In this document: in pieces, positions 1 through 6,109 of the stretch
How the letters are laid out: every line of letters begins with the position of its first letter
Position numbering within the stretch: position 1 is the first letter of the stretch
Source of the DNA: JBFHNV01 sp965365655
GTDB lineage: Bacteria > Pseudomonadota > Gammaproteobacteria > HK1
Direction of reading: 5' to 3'
DNA length: 7,487 nt
Assembly: GCA_965365655.1 (NCBI GenBank)
Contig: CBDUCN010000269.1
Coordinates: 1-7,487 of the forward strand
Program-made: the position numbers and the translations under genes
The notes under the pieces: generated by a model
Seen by the model: the letters and a program-made list of their open reading frames with translations, nothing else
The model's database searches: none
Told to the model about the DNA's origin: nothing

Positions 1-456
1 CTCGCCCTCCGGGCCGGCGCGGAACACGTCGTAGCTCTCGTACAGCGGCCACACGTAGCCGCGCGAGTAGTCCGGCTTCGGCGGGCACTCGGGGCCGGCG
101 AGGTGGGTGGACGAGTAGATGATGCTGCCGTCGGCCGGAGAGATGAACGAGCAGGTGGTCACGCCCTCGCCGGAGGACACCATGCGCATGTTCGAGCCGT
201 CCGCGTCCATGCGATAGATCGCGTCGCAGCGGCGATCGCCGATCGTGGACTGCAGGATCAGCTCCTGGCCGTCGGCGGAGAAGTACGCCTCCGCGTTCTG
301 CCCTCCGAAGGTCAGCTGCCGCACGTTCGCGAGACGACGCTCGCCGTCGTAGTGGATCCGGCCGTCGTGCTCGTCGGCCACCGCCGGCACCGCCCCGGCA
401 AGTGCAGCGCACACCAAGACGAAGAGCAACAATCGAAAGGGGTCAAATCTTGACAT
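1..456 (-). CDS. TolB-like PD40 beta-propeller protein, exported, N-terminal part
   Basis: This is the first 152 codons of a gene that runs off the left edge, so the C-terminus is missing. Residues 1-27 look like a Sec signal peptide: arginines at 3 and 8, a hydrophobic core LLLFVLVCAALAGAV, and a likely cleavage after AVA (residue 27). The mature part begins with DEHDGRIHYDGE and enters propeller repeats: QLTFGGQNAEAYFSADG (47-63) with its following strand ELIL, then YRMDADGSNM (81-90) and a second blade around 101-117. The segment from HLAGPECPPKPD (118-129) to YVWPLYESYDVF (134-145) matches, from memory, TolB/PD40 proteins often annotated beside M28 peptidases. Such propellers are usually periplasmic and bind partners or peptides; catalysis cannot be judged from this part. 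The ATG at 456 was chosen because it gives a complete signal peptide. It has no clear Shine-Dalgarno sequence and lies inside a repeat element. A TTG at 432 is an alternative start that keeps the hydrophobic core. Confidence 0.85.
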   Translation of the reverse strand, partial: MSRFDPFRLLLFVLVCAALAGAVPAVADEHDGRIHYDGERRLANVRQLTFGGQNAEAYFSADGQELILQSTIGDRRCDAIYRMDADGSNMRMVSSGEGVTTCSFISPADGSIIYSSTHLAGPECPPKPDYSRGYVWPLYESYDVFRAGPEGE

Positions 457-550
457 ATGACATGAATCATCCAGGAACGTGTTGATGTCAACGGTCGAGA
501 CCTGACCCCATTCGCGGGCGTTGATGTCAACTGTCAAGACCTGACCCCTT
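437..550. repeat. Intergenic repeat element with inverted ends (MITE/REP-like)
   Basis: The left end (437-463, plus strand) begins AAGGGGTCAAATCTTGACAT. The right end (524-550, read on the minus strand) begins AAGGGGTCAGGTCTTGACAG. The two 27-base arms agree at 23 positions. A further minus-strand copy lies at 486-512, so the right half is also a direct repeat: 481-509 and 520-548 differ at two of 29 bases, with a 39-base period. Each of these units contains the dyad GTTGATGTCAAC and the hexamer TTGACA. The stretch is visibly less GC-rich than the genes around it. It starts one base after the peptidase stop codon and ends inside the first codons of the TolB-like gene. Similar GGGGTCAGGTCTTG repeats are, from memory, scattered through gammaproteobacterial genomes, sometimes near IS200/RAYT-type transposases. 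No transposase is present here, so if mobile it would be non-autonomous. Confidence 0.75.
481..548. repeat. 39-bp direct repeat, two copies, within the intergenic element
   Basis: Copies at 481-509 and 520-548 share 27 of 29 bases, each starting GTTGATGTCAAC and ending GACCTGACCCC. They are separated by ATTCGCGGGC (510-519). The base following the repeat differs (A at 510, T at 549), so the similarity ends sharply. The two units may reflect duplication of one element end or tandem insertion. On the minus strand each unit carries TTGACA, the consensus -35 hexamer, but no convincing -10 hexamer lies at the right spacing, so no promoter is called. Confidence 0.75.
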
Positions 551-551
551 G

Positions 552-3500
552 TCAGCGGGTGGCGAGCTGCGCCTGCACGGACAGGGGCTGCCCGTCGCGC
601 AGCAGGCGCACGGTGATCGTGTCGCCCGGCGCGAGCGCGCGCAACGCGTCCGCGTAGCCCTGCAGGCCGTCGACGTCGCGCGCATCGATGCCGACGATCA
701 CGTCGCCCTCGCGAAGCCCCGCGCGCGCGGCCGGCGAACCGTCGACGACGCCGTCGAGGCGCACGCCGCGACCGGTGTGCGTGAAGTCCGGCACCGTACC
801 CAGCGACGCGCGGCGCGCGCCGGGGCGCGCCGCGGCGGCGCGCGTGCCGGAACCGCCGTCCAGGGTCGACGTCAGCGGCTCGGGCCGCGCGGCGAGGTAG
901 CTCACCGCCTCGTCGAGCACCGCCGCGACCTTCACCAGCCCCGCGGCGTCCACCTTGTCGGCGGTGTCGCCCGGGCGGTGATAGTCCTCGTTCGCGCCGG
1001 AGAACAGCTGCACCGCCGGCACGCCTGCGGCGACGAAGCTCGCGTGGTCGCTGGAGTCGAGGTCGCGCGCCACGGACTCCACCGCGACGCCGGTGACGAA
1101 GCCCGCGCCGCGGAACACGTGCACCCACTCGCGCGCCGACGACGCGCCCAGCACCAGCAGCTTGCCGTCGCCGAGGCGCCCGACCGTGTCGAGGTTGATC
1201 ATGCCGATGACGCCGCCCGCCGGATACGGGCCCGCGTGCTCGCCCGCATTCTCTCCCGCTTGCTCGCCCGCGTTTTCGCGCGTCTTTTCGCCCGCCTGCT
1301 CGCCCGCTTGCTCCAGATAGTGACGCGAGCCGAGCTTGCCGGCCTCCTCGCCGGTGAACGCGGCGAACACCACGGAGCGCTCCTGCGGCCCGCGCTCGGC
1401 GAGCACGCGCGCGAGCTCCAGCATCGCCGCGACGCCGCTCGCGTTGTCGTCCGCGCCCGGGTGCACCCTGCCCTCGTCGCCGGCGCGCACGTCCGGCCAG
1501 CCGCGCCCGAGGTGATCGTAGTGCGCACCGACGACCACGCTCTGCGCCGCCCACTCGGGGCGGGTGCCCGGCAGCACGGCGACGACGTTGCGTAGCCGGG
1601 TGGGCCCGACGGGCGCGCCTGGATCGGCGGTCCAGGTCTGGAAGTAGCTGCCGGGCGCGTCGCCGCCCGGCGCGAGGCCGAGCGCGCGGAAACGCGCCGC
1701 GATGTGCTCCGCGGCGCGATCGAGCCCCGGCGTGCCGAGACCGCGCCCGTCCAGCGACGGGTCGGCCAGCGCGCGAACGTCGTCCATCATGCGCTCGGCG
1801 GAGAACACCGCCGGCGGCTCCGCGAGCGGCTCGCGCGGCGCGAGCGCCGCCGCCGGCACGGACCCGCCGCCGGCCAGGGTGACCGACATCGGCGAGGCCA
1901 GCACGGGCCACTCGCCCTTTGCGACGTTCGACGGCTCGTCGCCGCGGAAGCCGAGGTAGCCGTAGCGGCCGTAGTGCGGCAGCTTGCGCGCGAGGCCGGG
2001 CATCGCCGCGACGTTGTCCAGCGCGACCCACGCGATGGCGTGCTCCGGCCGCTCCGGGTGGCGGCCGACCGCGACCACCGCGTCCGTGTCGCGTGCCAGC
2101 GAGGTGCCGGCGAGCCGCGCGCCGTCGCCGTCCGCCGCGAAGTCGTAGCCGGCCAGCGCACGCGCGAGCTGCGCGCGGAAACGGTTCTCCCAGCCGAACA
2201 GCCACACCGCGCGGTCGTCGGGAAGCGCGTCGATGTCCGCATCGCTCGCGACCTGCAGATCGCCCGCGCGGCCGCGGCGCCACGACTCCACCAGCGACGC
2301 GTAGCCGTCGCGCACCGCGTCGGGCGCCGCCGCGGGCAGCACGAACAGCACCCGCTCGGCGCCCAGCACCTGGCTGATCGCCGGCGGGATCTCGGCGCGG
2401 TCGAGGCGGCGGAAGAGGTCGAACTCCGGGTCCACGTCGACGCGCAGCGGCCTCGCCGGCAGATCGATCTCGACGCGCTCGCGCCGCGCCGCGACCGTCA
2501 CCTCGCGCTGCAGCGCGCGCGCCTGGCCGTCGAGGTGCACCGCGACCGGCACGCGCAGCGCGTACGGCTCGCCGTCGTGCACCTGCTCCAGCGTCGCGGC
2601 CAGCACGTGGCGGCCCCCGTCCTCGCGCACCGTGACGTCGCTCACCCGCAGCGCCGGCGCGCCGGCGCGCTCGACCCACTGCGCGAAGAAGTCGTCCAGC
2701 GGCTCGCCGGCCGCGGCCGAGAAGCTCGCCGCGACGTCGTCGAAGCCCGCGACGCGGAAGCGGTGCTCGCGGTACAGCCGGCGAAGCCCCTCGCGAAAGC
2801 GCTCGTCGCCGATCTGCCTGCGCAGCATGTGGAAGACCATCAGCGTCTTGCCGTAACCGACGGCCTCCGTCACCGAGCCGTGGCGCCCGCGGAACGCGCG
2901 CAGCGGGAAGTCCGCGCTGTCGCGCACGTAGTCGGCGTACTTCTGCAGCGCCGCGCGCCGGTAGTCCGCGCCCTGACCGCGCTGCTCCTTGATCAGGTGA
3001 TCGGCCAGGTAGCTCGTGAGGCCCTCGGACCAGTTGCCCGACGCGTAGTCCACGAACACGCCGTTGCCCCACCAGTTGTGAAGGATCTCGTGCGGGTACG
3101 ACGAGTGCAGGATGAACGGCAGCCGGATCACCCGCGGCCCCAGCAGCGTGAACGACGGCATCCCGTAGCCGGTCTCCCAGAAGTTCTCGACCAGCGCGAA
3201 CTTCGAGTACGGATAGGGGCCGATCAGCTTGCGGTACATCTCGACGTAGCGCCCGGTCGCCTCGAGGTATCTCGCCGCGAGGGCCGGATCCGGCTCGCGC
3301 AGCAGCACCATCGCGTCCACCGCGCCGGCGGGCTGGCGGTACTCGGTGAACGCGGCCGCGATCAGGAAGATCTCATCCTGCGGCCGATCGATGCGCCACG
3401 CGTCCGTGGCCGCGCCGTCGCGCTCGCGGCGCGTGCGCTCGCCCTGGCTCATCGAGCGCCAGCCGGCCGGCAGCGTGACCTCGAGGTCGAAGGTGAGCAG

Positions 3501-4094
3501 CGCGTCGCCGAAGCCCGGGTACCAGCGGCTCGCGCCGGACAGGAACACCCCGTCGGCGCCGATGATCCCGGGCGACACGCCGAATCCGCGCGCGTACTCC
3601 TGGCCCGCCCGCGCGACCGGATGGTGGATGCGACCCGCGTAGCGCAGCGTGAAGCGGCGCTCGCCGTGCGGCAGCGTGACGGCGTAGCGCTCTAGCGGCA
3701 CGCCGCCCGGCGCCGCGTCGCGCGTCAGCAGGCGTAGCGCGGCGCCGTCGCCGGCCACGGTCGGTGCGAGGCCCGCATGCAGCACGAACTCCGCGTCGCG
3801 CGTGCCGTCCGGCAGCGTGACGGTGTCGGTGACCTCGATGGCGTGCTCCGCCGGGCGCAGCACGACGCGCAGATCGTGAGCCACGTCGGCCGGCGCGGCC
3901 GCCAGCGGCAGCGGCAGCAGCAGCGCTCCGGCGAGCGCCGCGACGGCGCTGCGAAACCCGCGCCGACGGCGCGGCGAGATTCCGGCCGCGACGGCTTGGC
4001 CGCACGCGGGCCGGACCCGCGGCGCGCCGGGCGCCCGGGTGCGCGCCGCGATCGCGCGCGTCGAGCGCTTTGCCGGTGACTCGGGACAGGACAT
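552..4094 (-). CDS. Exported double metallopeptidase: M1-like + M28 + PDZ fusion
   Basis: An 1180-residue protein predicted to act outside the cytoplasm and trim peptides. Residues 1-68 form a long basic leader with RRRRGFRS (42-49), Tat-like, then hydrophobic AVAALAGALLLPLPLAAAPA. Residues 70-260 resemble the M1 N-terminal beta domain. The M1-like catalytic domain (about 260-475) has HEILHNWWGN with zinc ligands H335 and H339, base E336, third ligand E357 (NWSEG) and probable catalytic Tyr414 (GYGKTLMVFHML). The classical GxMEN motif is replaced by ETGYGMPSFTLLG. Residues 480-565 look like a beta sandwich; 570-745 is unrecognised. The M28 domain (about 755-1075) has H858/D860 (HYDH), D882 (GADDNASG), E916/E917 (FTGEEAG), D969 (NLDTVG) and H1039 (EDYHRPGDTAD), so all expected di-zinc residues are present. 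A PDZ domain (about 1090-1180) ends the protein. ATG 4094 is the only ATG ahead of the leader; its ribosome site is weak. The frame stays open far upstream, but that sequence is not protein-like. The gene is probably co-transcribed with the TolB-like gene 95 bases downstream. Confidence 0.88.
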   Translation of the reverse strand: MSCPESPAKRSTRAIAARTRAPGAPRVRPACGQAVAAGISPRRRRGFRSAVAALAGALLLPLPLAAAPADVAHDLRVVLRPAEHAIEVTDTVTLPDGTRDAEFVLHAGLAPTVAGDGAALRLLTRDAAPGGVPLERYAVTLPHGERRFTLRYAGRIHHPVARAGQEYARGFGVSPGIIGADGVFLSGASRWYPGFGDALLTFDLEVTLPAGWRSMSQGERTRRERDGAATDAWRIDRPQDEIFLIAAAFTEYRQPAGAVDAMVLLREPDPALAARYLEATGRYVEMYRKLIGPYPYSKFALVENFWETGYGMPSFTLLGPRVIRLPFILHSSYPHEILHNWWGNGVFVDYASGNWSEGLTSYLADHLIKEQRGQGADYRRAALQKYADYVRDSADFPLRAFRGRHGSVTEAVGYGKTLMVFHMLRRQIGDERFREGLRRLYREHRFRVAGFDDVAASFSAAAGEPLDDFFAQWVERAGAPALRVSDVTVREDGGRHVLAATLEQVHDGEPYALRVPVAVHLDGQARALQREVTVAARRERVEIDLPARPLRVDVDPEFDLFRRLDRAEIPPAISQVLGAERVLFVLPAAAPDAVRDGYASLVESWRRGRAGDLQVASDADIDALPDDRAVWLFGWENRFRAQLARALAGYDFAADGDGARLAGTSLARDTDAVVAVGRHPERPEHAIAWVALDNVAAMPGLARKLPHYGRYGYLGFRGDEPSNVAKGEWPVLASPMSVTLAGGGSVPAAALAPREPLAEPPAVFSAERMMDDVRALADPSLDGRGLGTPGLDRAAEHIAARFRALGLAPGGDAPGSYFQTWTADPGAPVGPTRLRNVVAVLPGTRPEWAAQSVVVGAHYDHLGRGWPDVRAGDEGRVHPGADDNASGVAAMLELARVLAERGPQERSVVFAAFTGEEAGKLGSRHYLEQAGEQAGEKTRENAGEQAGENAGEHAGPYPAGGVIGMINLDTVGRLGDGKLLVLGASSAREWVHVFRGAGFVTGVAVESVARDLDSSDHASFVAAGVPAVQLFSGANEDYHRPGDTADKVDAAGLVKVAAVLDEAVSYLAARPEPLTSTLDGGSGTRAAAARPGARRASLGTVPDFTHTGRGVRLDGVVDGSPAARAGLREGDVIVGIDARDVDGLQGYADALRALAPGDTITVRLLRDGQPLSVQAQLATR
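1230..1313 (-). repeat. Seven-copy 12-bp in-frame tandem repeat (E-x-A-G) inside the M28 domain
   Basis: Read on the minus strand, seven 12-base units of the form GAG CAA GCG GGC encode residues 928-955 of the double peptidase: EQAG, EQAG, EKTR, ENAG, EQAG, ENAG, EHAG. The unit length is a multiple of three, so changes in copy number keep the frame. The repeat lies between the E916/E917 active-site loop and the D969 zinc ligand, in a surface segment after the helix KLGSRHYL. It looks like an expansion specific to this protein rather than a conserved part of the M28 fold. Unit three (EKTR) is the most diverged. Confidence 0.9.
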
Positions 4095-4375
4095 CGGTTG
4101 CTGCTGCCGCGGTTGGTGTTGCCGGCCCGGCTGACTGCCTGCACGGGAGCGGCGACGGCGCCGCGGGGCCGGACGTGCGGACGCATGTTCGCCGCGAAAC
4201 GCGGACGCCGCCACCCCGCCGCGACCGCGCCTTCGACACGGAGTGACGCCCGGTCCGCTCCGGATGCGCGGCCCGCGCCGTCGCCCGCCGCCCGGGCGCC
4301 GGGCACGCGCACCTGCGGCCCGGCGCACGCCGCGATGCACGTCCGCCCCGGCCGCGGCCCGAAGACCGCAACGCT

Positions 4376-4387
4376 TGATCGGGATCA
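4376..4387. promoter_or_regulatory. Possible operator-like dyad TGATCGGGATCA
   Basis: A perfect 5+2+5 inverted repeat sits in the gap between the divergent peptidase and small-protein genes, 145 bases before the small gene start. Its symmetry and relatively AT-rich arms in a very GC-rich stretch are compatible with a repressor or activator site. No promoter hexamers are visible beside it and no regulator gene lies in the window, so chance is a real alternative. Confidence 0.2.
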
Positions 4388-4520
4388 GCCGCGCCAGCTT
4401 CGTGCCGCGGTACTCAGAACGCAAGCCGCGCCGGCCCGGGTGACGCGGGACCGAAGGGGGACGCACGAACCCTGACGCTTCCCGCCGCCCGCGCGGCGAG
4501 CGCACGGTCATCCACTCGCG

Positions 4521-4525
4521 AGAGG
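4521..4525 (+). promoter_or_regulatory. Shine-Dalgarno site AGAGG of the small unknown gene
   Basis: AGAGG lies seven bases before the ATG at 4533, at good spacing. It supports both this start codon and the reality of the small gene. Confidence 0.7.
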
Positions 4526-4532
4526 TATCGCC

Positions 4533-4862
4533 ATGTCCGTCTACTCGGGAAGAATCGACACGTACAGCGTCAACGTGCTGTCGCCGAAGCAGTACAACGG
4601 CAGACGCCTGATGAACCTGCAGGGCAGCTTCGGCTCCGCCATCCTGTGGTTCCACCCGGACGGCGCGACGCTGCCCGACAACAGGAAGCGCACGAACCAG
4701 AACGTCTTCGACGTCTACTACCACACGAGCGAGTGGGCGCCGATGCTCGACGTGCTGCGCAACGAGTCCCCCGTGCACTTCGTGTTCTCGGACACGAGCA
4801 ACTCCGCGCAGGTGCACACCGGGCACGAGCCGGTGGGCGAGGAGGAGGCCGGGGGCGCCTGA
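4533..4862 (+). CDS. Small conserved-looking protein of unknown function (109 aa)
   Basis: I cannot name a function. The ATG has a good AGAGG site seven bases upstream. The composition is that of a real folded protein, with Asn, Tyr, Phe, Ser, His and Gln spread along it, unlike the Ala/Arg/Pro-rich chance frames nearby. It has no signal peptide, membrane segment or cysteine, so it is probably cytoplasmic. Expected structure is beta strands at about 6-15 (GRIDTYSVNV), 25-42 (RLMNLQGSFGSAILWFHP) and 58-64 (VFDVYYH), a short helix around 66-76 (EWAPMLDVLRN), a strand at 79-86 (PVHFVFSD), and an acidic end EPVGEEEAGGA. From memory, this pattern, including LRNE-PV and a terminal EPVGE-type motif, resembles a group of roughly 90-110-residue uncharacterised bacterial proteins, but I cannot confirm that. 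It stands alone on the plus strand and converges with the monooxygenase gene 92 bases away. Confidence 0.8.
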   Translation: MSVYSGRIDTYSVNVLSPKQYNGRRLMNLQGSFGSAILWFHPDGATLPDNRKRTNQNVFDVYYHTSEWAPMLDVLRNESPVHFVFSDTSNSAQVHTGHEPVGEEEAGGA

Positions 4863-4954
4863 CCCGACACCGGCTGCCGCGTGAGCGCGCCGCGCAGGCG
4901 CATGATGCCGGGGCACGGGGAGGGCCACGGGCGCCGTTCCGATCCGCACCGCGC

Positions 4955-5968
4955 TCAGGCTGCCGCGCGCAACCCCCACGCGTCGGCGAGCAGCTCGTAG
5001 GAGCGCACCCGCGCCGCGAAGTCGTGCGTGATCGTCAGCACGACGACCTCGTCGGCCTGGTGCCGGGCGGCGAGCGCCTCGAGCCCGGCCTTGACCTGCA
5101 CCGGATCGCCGACGACGTTGCGCGCGCGGCTCGCGAGCACGCGCTGCCACTCGTGAGGGGCGTACTCGTAAGCCTCGGCCTCGGCGATCGACGGGAAGGG
5201 CTCGAGGCGCCCCTGCTCGGCGCGTAGGCGCCACAGGTCACGGCACTTCTGGAGCTCGAGCGCGTCGGCCTCGGTGTCCGCGCACAGCACGAAGGCGGCC
5301 ACCGCGCTGCGTGGTGCGGCGCCCGCCTTGCGCGCCCGGAAGCGCGCGCGGTAGCCGCGGCTCGCCTCCCCGCCGTCGAACGCGTTGATGAAGTGCGCGA
5401 ACGCGAAGTCCAGCCCCAGGTGTGCGGCGAGATGCGCGCTCTCCCCGCTCGAGCCCAGCATCCACAGCTCGGGCGGCGCGTCGCTGCGCGGCGTCACCTT
5501 CACCGCCGCGAGCGCGCCGGTGGCCGGCGTCGAGCCCTCCAGGAACGCCATCAGGTCCACGACCCGGGTCGGAAACGCGTCCACGCCCAGCGGGTTCCCG
5601 TAGGCCAGCGCCGCGGCGGTGAGCCCGTCGCTGCCCGGCGCGCGGCCGATGCCCAGATCGATGCGCCCGGGGTACATCACCTCGAGCAGGCGGAACGTCT
5701 CCGCGACCTTCAGCGGGCTGTAGTGGCTCAGCATCACGCCGCCGCTGCCGACGCGGATGCGCTCGGTCGCGCCGGCAACGCGGCCGATCAGGATCTCCGG
5801 CGCGCTGCCGGCGAAGCCGTCCGCGCCGTGGTGCTCGGCCAGCCAGTAGCGGCGGTAGCCGAGGCGCTCGGCGGCCTGCGCGAGCGCCACGGTCTCGTTC
5901 ACCGCGTCTGCGAAGCTGCCGCCGCTTCGCACCGGCGACTGATCGAGCACGGACAGGGCAAGGCTCAC
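4955..5968 (-). CDS. Luciferase-like flavin-dependent monooxygenase (LLM class, group 1 / MsnO8 type)
   Basis: A 337-residue protein, the usual length for single-domain members of the bacterial luciferase-like family, which use reduced flavin (normally FMNH2) and oxygen to oxidise a small organic substrate in the cytoplasm as a TIM barrel. Family signatures, in order from the N-terminus: LSVLDQSPVRSG at the start, then YRRYWLAEHH, FAGSAPEILIGRVA, RIRVGSGGVMLSHYSPLKVAE and YPGRIDLGIGRAPGSD. ELWMLGSSGESAHLAAHLGL follows in the middle and NVVGDPVQVKAGLEALA near the C-terminus. These match the 'luciferase family oxidoreductase, group 1' pattern that includes E. coli YhbW-like proteins. The start is GTG at 5968, because GAGGAG sits six bases upstream and the family signature begins immediately after. 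The frame is open to ATG 6148, but that extension is arginine- and proline-rich and would overlap the divergent transporter's start. The true substrate cannot be inferred. The gene is divergent from the MFS gene, 172 bases apart. Confidence 0.93.
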   Translation of the reverse strand: MSLALSVLDQSPVRSGGSFADAVNETVALAQAAERLGYRRYWLAEHHGADGFAGSAPEILIGRVAGATERIRVGSGGVMLSHYSPLKVAETFRLLEVMYPGRIDLGIGRAPGSDGLTAAALAYGNPLGVDAFPTRVVDLMAFLEGSTPATGALAAVKVTPRSDAPPELWMLGSSGESAHLAAHLGLDFAFAHFINAFDGGEASRGYRARFRARKAGAAPRSAVAAFVLCADTEADALELQKCRDLWRLRAEQGRLEPFPSIAEAEAYEYAPHEWQRVLASRARNVVGDPVQVKAGLEALAARHQADEVVVLTITHDFAARVRSYELLADAWGLRAAA

Positions 5969-5974
5969 GCGGCG

Positions 5975-5980
5975 CTCCTC
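5975..5980 (-). promoter_or_regulatory. Shine-Dalgarno site GAGGAG deciding the GTG start of the monooxygenase
   Basis: GAGGAG on the minus strand lies six bases before the GTG at 5968. It is the strongest ribosome site in the window. It favours this non-ATG start over the in-frame upstream ATG at 6148. Confidence 0.8.
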
Positions 5981-6012
5981 GGGATGCAGGGGACAGGCCG
6001 AGTCTACGCGCG

Positions 6013-6028
6013 CGGGGGACCGCCCCCG
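6013..6028. repeat. GC-rich hairpin in the divergent intergenic region
   Basis: CGGGGG and CCCCCG form a perfect six-base-pair stem around the loop ACCG, between the monooxygenase and transporter genes. There is no T-run on either side, so it does not look like a standard terminator. It could affect the leader of the monooxygenase mRNA or be chance in GC-rich DNA. Confidence 0.35.
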
Positions 6029-6082
6029 AGGTCCGCGGCCCGCCGGCACTGCCCGCGGCGGCCCGGGCGGGAACATGGCGTC

Positions 6083-6109
6083 GCGTGCCAGGCGTGCGAG
6101 GCGGCACGC
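6083..6109 (+). repeat. 7-bp inverted repeat GCGTGCC/GGCACGC ahead of the MFS gene
   Basis: GCGTGCC (6083-6089) and GGCACGC (6103-6109) are perfectly complementary across a 13-base loop. The structure ends 31 bases before the transporter ATG at 6141. It could be an operator or a leader hairpin; nothing else supports either role. Confidence 0.25.

Larger units (their letters stand above)
4095..4532. other. 438-base intergenic stretch between divergent genes
   Basis: No convincing gene is seen. Long open frames exist on both strands, but their translations are alanine-, arginine- and proline-rich with no fold-like pattern, as expected in DNA this rich in GC. The stretch must hold the promoters for the minus-strand peptidase and the plus-strand small gene, yet no clear -35/-10 pair was found for either. 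Small structures that can be seen are a CCGCG-AAA-CGCGG hairpin at 4192-4204 and a perfect dyad TGATCGGGATCA at 4376-4387. Confidence 0.6.

Noticed and set aside
437..550. CRISPR-like reading of the repeats
   Set aside because: There are only two direct copies with a 10-base spacer, plus one inverted copy, and no cas genes. A mobile or REP-like repeat fits better.
437..550. Rho-independent terminator for the peptidase gene
   Set aside because: The inverted arms are 60 bases apart and no T-run follows on the minus strand.
549..1595. 348-codon plus-strand open frame opposite the M28/PDZ region
   Set aside because: It is antisense to conserved coding sequence, and its repetitive RLFARLLARLL stretch is simply the complement of the 12-bp repeat.
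1704..3695. 663-codon open frame on the plus strand
   Set aside because: It is exactly antisense to the conserved M1/M28 gene, and its translation is low-complexity Arg/Ala/His/Val without any domain pattern.
4098..4475. Plus-strand open frame of 125 codons in the intergenic stretch
   Set aside because: It has no ribosome binding site, and its composition is dominated by Ala, Arg, Pro and Thr. It looks like the shadow frames elsewhere in the window.
4863..4954. Bidirectional terminator between the convergent small gene and monooxygenase gene
   Set aside because: The 92 bases are GC-rich with only weak 4-base complementarities and no T- or A-run.
4095..5234. Upstream extension of the double peptidase frame to give a 1560-residue protein
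   Set aside because: The extra 380 residues are arginine-, alanine- and proline-rich, run antisense through the small gene and out of frame through the monooxygenase gene, and precede an obvious signal-type leader. They are chance open frame in GC-rich DNA.
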